Positions 16,090 through 24,015 of a DNA stretch of 34,022 nt are shown here, in pieces (position 1 is the first letter of the stretch; every line of letters begins with the position of its first letter). The translations under genes and the position numbers were made by a program. Origin of the DNA: an uncultured Flavobacteriales bacterium (GTDB taxonomy: Bacteria > Bacteroidota > Bacteroidia > Flavobacteriales_G > Salibacteraceae). The stretch spans positions 1-34,022 of the forward strand of contig CAJXPI010000006.1 in assembly GCA_913057875.1 (NCBI GenBank), written 5' to 3'. The notes under the pieces were generated by a model. That model made no database searches, was not told the DNA's origin, and saw only the letters and a program-made list of their open reading frames with translations.

Positions 16090-16728
16090 ATGAAATATAC
16101 TTTAGCTCTTTTAGCGTCTGTTTTTGTTTTGTCTTTCTACTCTTGTGAAAAGGTAGATAATTCATTGCCCATAGAACCTGTACAGGATAGTATTCGGGTT
16201 GTGAATGGGTTTGATTACTTTATTAATGCTACGGTAGATGGATCTTCGTTAAATATGTTAAATAATATAGATAACGTAGGAAATGGATTAATTAGAACGG
16301 AAATTGGACCATGTAGCAACGGGAATTCAACTCGTTTCACCTCTTATTTTGGATATGTTTCCGATACCGCTAGAAAGGAATTAATTGCGTTTGGTTTGAC
16401 CAACTGTGTTAATGATTCTACAAATGGGTTTACGGATAGTACGTATGTAGTTGGAAGCTTTCCTATAGAAATAGGAAATGCGGATACTGCTGTTGGATTT
16501 ATCTATTACATGGATATGGATAGCGTATTATGGACTTCCTCAATGGGTCAAAATGGTTTAGCCGCTCAAGTTTCACATACGTTTAATGTTACTGAGGTTC
16601 AACCCAGTTATGATGGTATTGCCGCCCTACGCGTACGTGGAAGCCTTTCGGCTTGGGTATATAATATTGATGGTGATTCTATTCAAATAAACGTTTCGGA
16701 ATTTTATACTCGAGCATGGAAGTACTAG
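16090..16728 (+). CDS. Lipoprotein, third of three tandem paralogues
   Basis: 212 residues. Signal MKYTLALLASVFVLSFYS then Cys19 and EKVDN. The C-terminal block is GSLSAWVYNIDGDSIQINVS then EFYTR, matching its two neighbours. It contains a CSNG segment and a CVND segment where the second protein has CTND and CVNN, so at least two cysteines besides the lipidated one appear in similar places in both, possibly a disulfide. Its TAG stop overlaps the stop of the convergent zinc-ribbon gene within one CTAG. Function unknown. Confidence 0.82.
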   Translation: MKYTLALLASVFVLSFYSCEKVDNSLPIEPVQDSIRVVNGFDYFINATVDGSSLNMLNNIDNVGNGLIRTEIGPCSNGNSTRFTSYFGYVSDTARKELIAFGLTNCVNDSTNGFTDSTYVVGSFPIEIGNADTAVGFIYYMDMDSVLWTSSMGQNGLAAQVSHTFNVTEVQPSYDGIAALRVRGSLSAWVYNIDGDSIQINVSEFYTRAWKY

Positions 16729-17084
16729 TTGTTATATTCTTGACGAACAACTAAAGCATAAAAGTCATTTTCTAGGGGTAAAAGTCCTTGTTCATAGCAG
16801 AAATAATAAATTTTTCCCGCTTTAGTAGTGTAAGTATTCGTATAGTACTCAAATTCAAACCCATTTTCAAGTAGCGTTTTTCGAGTAGTTTTTGACTTTC
16901 CTTTTGGGTTTAACCTGGTGAGAATTAATCGGTTCTTACGTAATACACGATTTACTTTTCGCATGTAATTCGTAGTGTCTTTGTTGAATTTATTGTTGTA
17001 GGCGTTTCTACACGTATCTGAACAGAATTTTTTATCGGCTCTTCCTTTAATGGGGTCATTGCATTCTAAACAAGAGTTTGACAT
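16725..17084 (-). CDS. Small zinc-ribbon protein
   Basis: 119 residues. The N terminus has four cysteines arranged as C-x2-C (Cys5, Cys8) and C-x3-C (Cys21, Cys25) around KGRADKKF, a probable zinc-binding knuckle, followed by a basic stretch (MRKVNRVLRKNRLIL) and a C-terminal beta-type region. Similar short proteins are common and uncharacterised in Bacteroidota; nucleic-acid binding is possible from the zinc ribbon and basic residues but not shown. The stop overlaps that of the lipoprotein gene on the other strand, both using the same four bases CTAG. Confidence 0.8.
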   Translation of the reverse strand: MSNSCLECNDPIKGRADKKFCSDTCRNAYNNKFNKDTTNYMRKVNRVLRKNRLILTRLNPKGKSKTTRKTLLENGFEFEYYTNTYTTKAGKIYYFCYEQGLLPLENDFYALVVRQEYNN

Positions 17085-17191
17085 GGGATTTAGATTGATT
17101 TATATGCATAAAATTAACGAATTAAAATCATATTCTGCCCAAGGAAAAAAACTTCAAAATTTTGTACCTTTAAGGCACAAAAATAGAGGGT

Positions 17192-17602
17192 ATGATTTAC
17201 AAAAATTTTTATTCGGAAGTGGGTAAGTTGCTGTACGCCATTGCTAAAGCGGATGGAACAATTGAACCAAAAGAAATTAAGGCGATTCATCAAATGGTAT
17301 TAAAAGACTTAGTACCCTTAGAAAGTAGTACCGATGAATTTGGAACGGATTCTGCCTTTTATGTGGAAATGGAATTTGATTATTTAAATGAAAAATTATA
17401 CGACCCGGACGTGGCCTTTAATTCGTTTATTGACTATGTACAAGATCATTTCAGTGCCTTTGATGCCAAAATGAAAAAAGCAGTATTTAACGTTGCAAAT
17501 ACATTAACGGATTCTTTTCATGAAACCAACATAAAAGATCACTACATGATAGAAAAATTGAGAGAGGTATTAGGATTAAATGCTCCTGTAGAGAATGTTT
17601 AA
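17192..17602 (+). CDS. TerB-like helical-domain protein
   Basis: 136 residues, largely helical, opening with LLYAIAKADGTIEPKEIKAI, the acidic signature of the TerB/DjlA-N-type domain that binds metal or membrane partners in other proteins. The name refers to tellurite resistance, but isolated TerB-like proteins in Bacteroidota have no demonstrated link to tellurite and no other ter gene is present. A TACCTTTA sequence (one mismatch from TAnnTTTG) lies about 20 bases upstream. Its last 8 bases overlap the start of the next gene, so the two are likely cotranslated. Confidence 0.75.
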   Translation: MIYKNFYSEVGKLLYAIAKADGTIEPKEIKAIHQMVLKDLVPLESSTDEFGTDSAFYVEMEFDYLNEKLYDPDVAFNSFIDYVQDHFSAFDAKMKKAVFNVANTLTDSFHETNIKDHYMIEKLREVLGLNAPVENV

Positions 17603-18278
17603 TGGTTATTTTAAAATATACTTAATCCTATTTCTGGGAATTTTGATTCCCATGAACATAGTTGGGCATTGGATAGAAATTTCTTGGTTGACGCAATTCA
17701 CTAAACCATTATTGATGCCCGTATTGACGGGGTACTTTGTGAATCGAACTCGTGGTTATTCTTCCAGAAACAAAATAGTTGTTTTAGTTGCCCTTTTGTT
17801 TTCATGGGTAGGAGATGTTGCCCTTATGTTTGATGATGTATATCCAATATTTTTCATTATTGGATTAGGAGGTTTCTTGTTGGCTCATGTGAACTATGTA
17901 TATGCTCTTGTTAGAACAGGTCATAGAATTCATTTTATAGGAAAGGGAGCGTGGATAGGAGTTCCATTTATTGTGTTGTATGGAGTAGGACTTTTAAGTG
18001 TTTTATGGCCGCATTTAGATGATTTAAGAATGCCGGTTTTTCTATATGCAGTGGTCTTAATGTTAATGGGAGGAGCCGCTTTGATTAGGAAGGTGAAAAT
18101 TGGTTATTACATGGTTCTTTTGGGCGCAATTTTGTTTATTCTTTCTGACTCTATGCTAGCAATCAATAAATTTGTACAGCCTATTGAAAAAAGCGGGGTG
18201 TTAATCATGTCCACTTACATGTTTGCCCAACTTTTTATTGTTTTGGGTCTTTCTAATAAAATTATTAGCCAAGACTAA
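17595..18278 (+). CDS. YhhN-family membrane protein (lysoplasmalogenase-like)
   Basis: 227 residues with about eight membrane segments. Family marks: TKPLLMPVL, LFSWVGDVALM with its conserved acidic residue, GGFLLAHVNYVYA, GAILFILSDSMLAINKF and a final YMFAQLFIVLG. YhhN relatives include the eukaryotic TMEM86B lysoplasmalogenase, which cleaves the vinyl-ether bond of lysoplasmalogens; activity in bacteria is less well established. It overlaps the TerB-like gene by 8 bases and converges with the lytic transglycosylase gene, 7 bases away, without a clear terminator between. Confidence 0.85.
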   Translation: MFNGYFKIYLILFLGILIPMNIVGHWIEISWLTQFTKPLLMPVLTGYFVNRTRGYSSRNKIVVLVALLFSWVGDVALMFDDVYPIFFIIGLGGFLLAHVNYVYALVRTGHRIHFIGKGAWIGVPFIVLYGVGLLSVLWPHLDDLRMPVFLYAVVLMLMGGAALIRKVKIGYYMVLLGAILFILSDSMLAINKFVQPIEKSGVLIMSTYMFAQLFIVLGLSNKIISQD

Positions 18279-18285
18279 AAAACCT

Positions 18286-19272
18286 TTATTTATCTAGGGC
18301 ATCGCTTGGTGTTTGGGTGGTAAGGATAGGTAAAAATTCCTTTTTGGGAATATCAAAAGTATATTCAGGAACGTTTTTTACCGTTAGTGTATTTCCTCTC
18401 AACCAAGGGTTGTATTCCTTTAGTATATTGTAATTTATTCCTAATTCTTTAGCATAAAGTGCAAGGTTAGAAACCGTAGCAGAAACTTTCACTTCTTCGG
18501 TTTGCACACCATTCCATAACTGGTTTTCTCTGTACTGGAATCCGTATTTTTTAGGATCGGATAGAATCTCTTTAGCGGCCATTATACGATACACATATCT
18601 ACCGGTTTCAGCGTTCAATTTTAGATCATAATAAGATTTTACTTGTTGCTTGGTTAATTGACGATTTAATCCACCCATACCCATATTATAAGAAGCTGCT
18701 GCTAGCGTCCAACTACCAAAACGGTCATAGGCATCTTGGAGGTATTTACACGCAACATGGGTTGCTTTGGCTACGTGGTACCTTTCATCTACCTCCGAGT
18801 TGATTTCCAATCCCATTTCTTTACCCGTACTTTTCATGATTTGCCAAAAACCAGCAGCACCGGCCGGAGAAACAATTGGAGTTAATCCACTTTCAATCAC
18901 CGCTAAATATTTAAAGTCATCCGGTATTCCATGTTCTTTTAGAATTGGTTCAATTATTGGGAAGTACTTATTTGAACGTTTCAAATACAATAGTGTATTA
19001 GATTGCCAATAGGTATTTACCAATAACTCTCTATCTAGTTTTTCGTGTACATCCAATATTTGTAATGGTACTTCCTCTTCAGCGAAAGCTAAATCCTCGG
19101 GAATGTTTAATGCGTAAATTTTGTAATCTGTATTGAAAGAGTGCTGATATTCTTTGGTTTCAGCTACTTCATCTTTCGAAAAACTAAATAATTGAATAGC
19201 ACCGTATAAAGCTAGAGGTACCACTAGAAAGCTAAGTCCGTATTTTGATAATTTGCTATTCATTATGTTCAT
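18286..19272 (-). CDS. Lytic murein transglycosylase (MltD-like, SLT domain)
   Basis: 328 residues. A hydrophobic N-terminal segment (about 12-31) acts as an anchor or signal. The SLT goose-lysozyme-like domain spans about 105-240: catalytic Glu127 in YLAVIESGL, then SPAGAAGFWQIM, and AAASYNMGMGG. A C-terminal region (about 265-315, ending YTFDIPK) resembles a degenerate LysM-type peptidoglycan-binding unit. The enzyme cleaves the glycan strand of peptidoglycan with formation of 1,6-anhydro ends. Its ATG directly abuts the rfbC stop (TAA then ATG). A second ATG three codons later is also possible. Transcribed with rfbC. Confidence 0.93.
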   Translation of the reverse strand: MNIMNSKLSKYGLSFLVVPLALYGAIQLFSFSKDEVAETKEYQHSFNTDYKIYALNIPEDLAFAEEEVPLQILDVHEKLDRELLVNTYWQSNTLLYLKRSNKYFPIIEPILKEHGIPDDFKYLAVIESGLTPIVSPAGAAGFWQIMKSTGKEMGLEINSEVDERYHVAKATHVACKYLQDAYDRFGSWTLAAASYNMGMGGLNRQLTKQQVKSYYDLKLNAETGRYVYRIMAAKEILSDPKKYGFQYRENQLWNGVQTEEVKVSATVSNLALYAKELGINYNILKEYNPWLRGNTLTVKNVPEYTFDIPKKEFLPILTTQTPSDALDK

Positions 19273-19815
19273 TTAAAATGGTGAATTAAAACTGTCAAAA
19301 GTTGTATTTATTTTATCCTTTGCCGATAAAGTTGGATTTTCAATATTCCAATCTATTCCTAATGAATGATCATTCCATAATATCCCACCTTCTTGGGTAG
19401 GATCGTAATAATTGGTACACTTATAAGAGAAAACGGTTTCATCTTCTAAGGTACAAAATCCATGAGCAAACCCTGGAGGCACCCATAACATTAACTTATT
19501 GGCTTCATTGAGTTCTACCCCATAATGTTGTCCATAAGTAGGGGAGTCCTTCCGGATATCAACAGCTACATCAAAAACCGCTCCCTTTACCACACGAACC
19601 AATTTACCTTGGGCCATAGGAGGATTTTGAAAATGCAATCCTCTTAATACTCCCTTATTTGACAAAGACTGATTGTCTTGAACAAAAGGTTTTAGAATAC
19701 CTAGCTTTTCTAATTGTTTTTGATTGAAGCTTTCGTAGAAATAGCCTCGATCATCCTCAAAAACATTTGGTTGAATTAATAGTAATCCAGGTAATTCTTC
19801 TGATAAAACCTTCAT
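19273..19815 (-). CDS. rfbC: dTDP-4-dehydrorhamnose 3,5-epimerase
   Basis: RfbC/RmlC epimerises dTDP-4-keto-6-deoxyglucose at C3 and C5 on the way to dTDP-L-rhamnose for surface polysaccharides. The 180-residue cupin protein shows FEDDRGYFYESF, the catalytic histidine in LRGLHFQ (His61), VDIRKDSPTYGQ, PPGFAHGF and the catalytic tyrosine region FSYKCTNYYDP. I use the ATG at 19815; the ORF-track start is a TTG 12 bases upstream. An exact TAATTTTG box sits 19 bases before the ATG. The other rhamnose genes (rfbA, rfbB, rfbD) are not in this window. It is coupled to a lytic transglycosylase gene with zero spacing. Confidence 0.96.
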   Translation of the reverse strand: MKVLSEELPGLLLIQPNVFEDDRGYFYESFNQKQLEKLGILKPFVQDNQSLSNKGVLRGLHFQNPPMAQGKLVRVVKGAVFDVAVDIRKDSPTYGQHYGVELNEANKLMLWVPPGFAHGFCTLEDETVFSYKCTNYYDPTQEGGILWNDHSLGIDWNIENPTLSAKDKINTTFDSFNSPF

Positions 19816-19834
19816 AAAGTCACTCAATGAGCTA

Positions 19835-19842
19835 CAAAATTA
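19835..19842 (-). promoter_or_regulatory. -7 box for rfbC operon
   Basis: The minus strand reads TAATTTTG followed by TA, an exact TAnnTTTG match, 19 bases before the chosen rfbC ATG. Confidence 0.6.
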
Positions 19843-19907
19843 TAGTGCTATTGGAAATTCCTGAAATTTTTAACAGAAACATATGAACAGAGTGATGTTT
19901 TCTTTTC

Positions 19908-19940
19908 ACAAAAAAGGCTCGTTTTAAACGAGCCTTCTTT
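19908..19940 (-). terminator. Terminator after the YeeE/YedE pair
   Basis: AAGGCTCG-TTTTAAA-CGAGCCTT, an eight-base-pair stem. On the minus strand it is followed by a T-run (CCTTTTTTGTG). It lies 18 bases beyond the stop of the minus-strand YeeE gene. Confidence 0.88.
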
Positions 19941-19953
19941 AAATAATTGTTTT

Positions 19954-20367
19954 TTAGTGAGGTAAATATTGACGTGTGAGTCCGTAAACAAAAGTACCCA
20001 GCATGGCTGATGCAATAAATATGGCAAAAACGGTGTATCCGCTACCCATTAAAACGAACATCATTCCTGAGCATACTCCCGTTAAAGCCCATCCCATCCC
20101 AAATATGATTCCGCCAATAATATATCGTGGCCATGTGTGTGCTTTTGGATTGAACTTTTTGACATCTCCGTGATTTGTTTTTACAAAACCACGTTTAAAT
20201 AGCTGGGTAATGATGATTCCTATTATTATTCCAGAGATAATAATTCCATACATATGAAAACTCTGAAATAAGAACATTTCATAAATTCTAAAGAAGGAAA
20301 TCATTTCCATTTTATATGCGCCAAACCCAAATAGAAATCCGACCATGATGTATTTGAAAAATTTCAT
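19954..20367 (-). CDS. YeeE/YedE-type membrane protein, small half
   Basis: 137 residues with four predicted membrane segments. The family signature is the glycine-rich GMGWALTGVCSGMMF with a conserved cysteine. YeeE/YedE proteins import thiosulfate or other small sulfur species by passing them along conserved cysteines; some are split into two subunits as here. It follows the larger half by 22 bases on the same strand and ends before a strong terminator, forming a two-gene operon. The substrate is inferred from the family only. Confidence 0.88.
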   Translation of the reverse strand: MKFFKYIMVGFLFGFGAYKMEMISFFRIYEMFLFQSFHMYGIIISGIIIGIIITQLFKRGFVKTNHGDVKKFNPKAHTWPRYIIGGIIFGMGWALTGVCSGMMFVLMGSGYTVFAIFIASAMLGTFVYGLTRQYLPH

Positions 20368-20389
20368 AACGATTAAATTTTGTGTTGGA

Positions 20390-21037
20390 CTATATGTGAA
20401 TTTGAAGAATGTATGGTAAAAAGAAATAGGTCATAATTAAGCCTCCGATAAAGAAACTAACTACGGCAATCAAAGAGGGGAGTTGTAAGTCGGCAATACC
20501 AGAAATAGCGTGCCCTGAAGTACACCCACCCGCATAACGCGAACCAAAGCCAATTAAAAATCCACCACCCACAATTATGATTAGACCTCTTAAGGTAAAC
20601 AAGGAATCCCAGCTATACAGGTTCCAAAATTTTGGAAGGTCCGCATTTTCAGCTGTTGGGGCTGGAACGATTGGAATATTTCCGTAGGTTAATGAAGATC
20701 CAGGAACGTCAGCAGAAATCTCGTTCAGTGCTACTACGGTTTCTTGGGAGATATGGGCATGATGACCGGGAGAGAAATATGTAGCGGCCATATAACCGCC
20801 AAACATAGCGCCCAAGGCAACCATTAAATTCCATCCTTGCGATTGCCAATCAAAATTAAAGAAGTCGGAATAGTCCCCAGCACCATCTGCGGCACACATG
20901 GTTCGTAAATTGGCAGATAAACCAAATTCTTTACCAAAGTATAGCAGTAGAAATAAAGTTAATCCAATGCTTATACCTCCCATCCACCAGGGCCATTGAG
21001 AACTTAGTAATTCGTGTATTTGGTTTAAAAAATCCAT
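20390..21037 (-). CDS. YeeE/YedE-type membrane protein, large half
   Basis: 215 residues with four or five membrane segments. Conserved cysteines occur in NLRTMCAADGAGD and in the signature SRYAGGCTSGHAISG. A loop of about 55 residues (about 95-150) between the two halves probably faces the periplasm. Together with the small half it would make up one thiosulfate/sulfur-compound transporter of the TsuA type. Neighbouring genes for rhodanese, sulfurtransferase, persulfide dioxygenase or an ArsR-type regulator, often found with this pair, are absent from the window. Confidence 0.9.
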   Translation of the reverse strand: MDFLNQIHELLSSQWPWWMGGISIGLTLFLLLYFGKEFGLSANLRTMCAADGAGDYSDFFNFDWQSQGWNLMVALGAMFGGYMAATYFSPGHHAHISQETVVALNEISADVPGSSLTYGNIPIVPAPTAENADLPKFWNLYSWDSLFTLRGLIIIVGGGFLIGFGSRYAGGCTSGHAISGIADLQLPSLIAVVSFFIGGLIMTYFFLPYILQIHI

Positions 21038-21182
21038 ATCGTTTGATTTTATCGATTTGTAATTTTTGTTCCATACAAAGTTCAGGATCTTCTTATTTTT
21101 CGAGTGTGATAATTCTTACATTCAAATATGACTTTGGTAAGGAGAGTAACTGTTTTTGGTTAGGTATTGGAAAAGTAAAAAG

Positions 21183-21217
21183 CAAAAAAAATCCCGAACC
21201 AAAAATGGAACGGGATC
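21183..21217 (-). terminator. Terminator after ndk
   Basis: ATCCCG and CGGGAT form a six-base-pair stem with a small internal loop. On the minus strand it is followed by eight T. It starts about 24 bases beyond the ndk stop. The ORF-track entry 21043-21243 on the plus strand runs through this hairpin and is not a gene. Confidence 0.8.
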
Positions 21218-21239
21218 TTTTCAATTATCCATTGGGTGA

Positions 21240-21659
21240 TTAAAATCTCTCAAATCTTGAGAAAAAGAAATTTGCTTCTATTTGTGCATTTTCATCACTA
21301 TCTGAACCGTGAACGGCATTTTCACCAATTGATTTAGCAAAACGTTTTCTGATAGTTCCCTCAGCTGCATCAGCCGGGTTAGTAGCACCAATTAATGTAC
21401 GGTAATCTTCCACAGCGTTATCTTTTTCTAAGATAGCAGCAACGATAGGACCACCTGACATGTATTCAACTAATTCTCCGTAAAAAGGACGCTCTTTGTG
21501 AACTTCGTAAAACTCACCCGCTTGCTCAGCTGATAAATGAACTTTTTTCAAAGCAACAATTCTAAATCCAGCATCTGTAATCATGCCTAAAATGTGTCCT
21601 GTGTGTCCTGCTGCAACTGCCTCAGGCTTTACCATGGTGTAAGTTATAGTACCTGCCAT
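21240..21659 (-). CDS. ndk: Nucleoside diphosphate kinase
   Basis: Ndk moves the gamma phosphate of ATP to nucleoside diphosphates through a phosphohistidine. From the ATG at 21659 it has 139 residues, the normal family length. The sequence shows [39 protein letters not shown] and the active-site NAVHGSDS (His117). The track start 11 codons upstream is a TTG inside the -7 box TACTTTTG and is not used. It ends before a terminator and stands alone. Confidence 0.98.
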   Translation of the reverse strand: MAGTITYTMVKPEAVAAGHTGHILGMITDAGFRIVALKKVHLSAEQAGEFYEVHKERPFYGELVEYMSGGPIVAAILEKDNAVEDYRTLIGATNPADAAEGTIRKRFAKSIGENAVHGSDSDENAQIEANFFFSRFERF

Positions 21660-21689
21660 TGTTATGTTTTTTTTAATTTTTTGAGGGCG

Positions 21690-21697
21690 CAAAAGTA
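21690..21697 (-). promoter_or_regulatory. -7 box for ndk
   Basis: The minus strand reads TACTTTTG followed by CG, an exact TAnnTTTG match 30 bases before the ndk ATG. Confidence 0.65.
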
Positions 21698-21834
21698 GTG
21701 CATTCTTTTTAATAGAAATTGCTTTTACTATGGAAATTTATAAACCCTTAACAAAGATTTAATCTGTTTGGTTTATGTGCACATAATTGATTGAAATGGG
21801 AGAGAAGGATACGCTTGTTAATTGTTATTAGCTC

Positions 21835-21880
21835 CTTAACCTTGACGTAATGTTTAAGCTACTCACAGTGTCTATTCTTG
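21835..21880 (+). promoter_or_regulatory. Candidate Pho-box and promoter for the phytase gene
   Basis: CTTAACCT (21835-21842) and CGTAATGT (21846-21853) are repeated at an 11-base period, and TATTCTTG (21873-21880, one mismatch from TAnnTTTG) follows. The core AACCTT-n-AC-n-TAA is shared with the array in front of the TonB receptor gene (read on the minus strand: GTCAACCT then CTTAACAC). The first half-site equals the CTTAACCT unit described for PhoB-type boxes in cyanobacteria. The regulator itself is not in this window. Confidence 0.4.
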
Positions 21881-21899
21881 TCGAAATTATTTAGTAAAG

Positions 21900-23036
21900 A
21901 TGAATACAAGAATTGGAATACTTGGCGTGTTAGCCCTTGGTACAAGTTTATCGTTAACCATTGGATTAACTGGGTGTGGAGAAACCAAAAGTCCAGAACA
22001 AATAACGGCCGATAGTTTGGCTTTAGATTTCCCACAAGTTCACGCCATGGCCCAAACCACAATGGTTGCTAGTAGTGATGATGCCGCAGATGATCCTTGT
22101 GTATGGATTCACCCTGACGATAAATCCAAATCTTTAATAATTGGTACCAACAAACGAAGTGGGATTGATATTTACAATCTCCAAGGTGAAATGCAAGCTT
22201 CTTACCCTGTAGGAAGAGTAAATAATGTAGATGTTCGTTACGGTTTTCAATTAGGTGATAAACGCGTAGATATTGTGGTAGCCACTAATCGTAGTCACAA
22301 TGGGCTAAGTGTTTTTGTTGTAAATTCAAACGAGCAAACACTAACTAGTTTAGGGGATGATTTATTTCCGTCTGCGGTAGGTGAAGTATATGGTTTTGCA
22401 CTAGGACAGCCCAAAATGCAAGATAAGTTATATGCAGTTTTGGTGAGTAAAACCGGACAGTTAGAGCAATGGGAGTTGAATGGAAAATCCGGTTCTATAG
22501 CGGGTAAAATTGTACGCGCCCATCAATTTTCATCTATTTGTGAAGGTATTGTAGTAGATGATTTTACAGGAGTTATTTATGTAGGCCAAGAGGAAGAAGG
22601 TATCTGGAAACTTCCTTTGGATCCAAAATCTAACAAGCCACCAGAACAAGTCTTTGCTTTATCTAATTCACCTGGATTGATTTCCGATATCGAAGGCATT
22701 TCTATCTATTATGCTTCAGAAACGGAAGGCTATATTATTGCTTCCATTCAAGGGAATAATTCATACGCAGTTTTAGAAAGAGAAGAGCCTCATACTTATT
22801 TAGGAAGTTTCACTATTCAAAAAGGCTTAGCCATTGATGGAGTCCAAGAAACCGATGGTGTAGATGTAGTGAACAGAGCTTTACCTGGATACCCTTATGG
22901 ATTTCTAATTGTTCAGGATGGACATAACCATATGGGAGGGAAGTTGGTAAATCAAAATTTCAAAATTGTGGATTGGAAATCCATTGCTTTTACTTTTAGC
23001 CCAGCCTTAAAAGTAGCATCTGAATTTGAGCAATAA
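21900..23036 (+). CDS. Beta-propeller phytase (3-phytase), lipoprotein
   Basis: 378 residues; lipoprotein signal ending LTGC (Cys26). The mature protein matches beta-propeller phytases along its length: DDPCVWIHPDDKSKSLIIGT near the start, ATNRSHNGLSVF, CEGIVVDDFTGVIYVGQEEE, DIEGISIYYASETEGYIIAS with QGNNSYAVLER, and ETDGVDV then YPYGFLIVQDGHN. These acidic loops bind calcium and phosphate in the family. The enzyme removes phosphate from phytate (inositol hexakisphosphate). Cys26 is followed by GETKSP, without the acidic cluster used for surface display in some Bacteroidota, so a periplasm-facing position is possible. It converges with the operon holding the TonB receptor, stops 1 base apart, and has a Pho-box-like site upstream. 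Confidence 0.95.
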   Translation: MNTRIGILGVLALGTSLSLTIGLTGCGETKSPEQITADSLALDFPQVHAMAQTTMVASSDDAADDPCVWIHPDDKSKSLIIGTNKRSGIDIYNLQGEMQASYPVGRVNNVDVRYGFQLGDKRVDIVVATNRSHNGLSVFVVNSNEQTLTSLGDDLFPSAVGEVYGFALGQPKMQDKLYAVLVSKTGQLEQWELNGKSGSIAGKIVRAHQFSSICEGIVVDDFTGVIYVGQEEEGIWKLPLDPKSNKPPEQVFALSNSPGLISDIEGISIYYASETEGYIIASIQGNNSYAVLEREEPHTYLGSFTIQKGLAIDGVQETDGVDVVNRALPGYPYGFLIVQDGHNHMGGKLVNQNFKIVDWKSIAFTFSPALKVASEFEQ

Positions 23037-23037
23037 G

Positions 23038-23997
23038 CTACCTACTGTAAAATTGAAACTTAGGAGAAATATTTGAAGCTAATTCACTAACCGTAACATA
23101 GCGTTGGCCATTTTGTAACCAACAAATGGCCTCTCCTTTAGTTTCTCCCTGATATGCTAATAGTGCAGGTTCTCGCTCAAGGGCTTCTAATACCGTTTCA
23201 TTGGGAGTACGATTCCAGTAATAAATAAACTCGTATGATTTTATAGCTATGTGTTCTCCGTTACTGGAAATGTCGGCAGCTGTTATTTCTTGAAATCTAA
23301 AACGTAAAGTACCTACATGCTTTAACTTTGTTTCTTCACCAAATGCTATGGGACCGTTAGAGGTCATAATTTTGCATATCGATTTTGCTTTAGTGAAAAT
23401 AAATAGATCTTGGGATAAAGGATCCACAAATAGCGCTTCCGCGTTTTCTTTAGTTGGAATACCGTCTACGATAGGATAGGTGAGTTTTAACTCTTCAATT
23501 AAGTTATTAGATATTTCATTGAGTTGCGTGTCTTGGGCAAAATTAGGCTCTGGAAATCGGTAAATGCTCACATGTGTTCTGTAGGTGTTGTTATCTCCAA
23601 TATCGGCAATATAGAGCGCCCCAAATTCACCATCACCGTTAAATCCACGACACATATCTTCATAATCAATGGCAGAAATTCCATTTAAGGAGTATTCCTG
23701 CTTGCGGTTACCTTTTTGGTCGTACAAATAAATGGCAGCCTTATTCCCTGAATCTTCGTGAAGCCAAAGCATGTTTGGATTAGTTTGTGATTCCAGTATG
23801 CCAGAAACTTCATCGAGTACAGGGGTTAATTCGTGTTTTACAGAATCGGGAGAAAAGTTTAAACTAGCCTTTTGTAATAATGTAGAATTAAAACTATGAT
23901 CAAATATTACAGTATTTTCCTTAGGCGAAGGGAGAGTGTGGTCATCTGTTTGGCATCCTATAAAGACCAAAGAAAACAGAAGTAATAATTTATGCAT
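23038..23997 (-). CDS. Predicted beta-propeller lipoprotein of the phytase locus
   Basis: 319 residues. Signal MHKLLLLFSLVFIG then Cys15, followed by QTDDH, similar to the lipoprotein export signals that place proteins on the surface in Capnocytophaga and relatives. Repeating strand motifs with D/N turns (WLHEDSGNKAAIYLYDQKG, IDYEDMCRG, LYIADIGDNNTYR, AEALFVDPLSQDLFIFTK) suggest a beta-propeller, loosely like SdiA-regulated or esterase-like propellers. No catalytic set was identified. It is the last gene of the minus-strand operon, behind a hairpin that probably lowers its expression, and converges with the phytase. It could be a second phosphoesterase or a binding protein; this is inference. 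Confidence 0.7.
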   Translation of the reverse strand: MHKLLLLFSLVFIGCQTDDHTLPSPKENTVIFDHSFNSTLLQKASLNFSPDSVKHELTPVLDEVSGILESQTNPNMLWLHEDSGNKAAIYLYDQKGNRKQEYSLNGISAIDYEDMCRGFNGDGEFGALYIADIGDNNTYRTHVSIYRFPEPNFAQDTQLNEISNNLIEELKLTYPIVDGIPTKENAEALFVDPLSQDLFIFTKAKSICKIMTSNGPIAFGEETKLKHVGTLRFRFQEITAADISSNGEHIAIKSYEFIYYWNRTPNETVLEALEREPALLAYQGETKGEAICWLQNGQRYVTVSELASNISPKFQFYSR

Positions 23998-24015
23998 ACG
24001 TATTGTGGTAAAATG

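Noticed and set aside
17192-17602. Tellurite resistance function for the TerB-like gene.
   Set aside because: No terA, terC, terD or other ter gene is nearby; only the small helical domain resembles TerB.
21043-21243. Plus-strand 66-residue ORF in the track.
   Set aside because: It runs through the ndk terminator hairpin and the promoter region of the YeeE operon, has no family features and starts next to the opposite gene.
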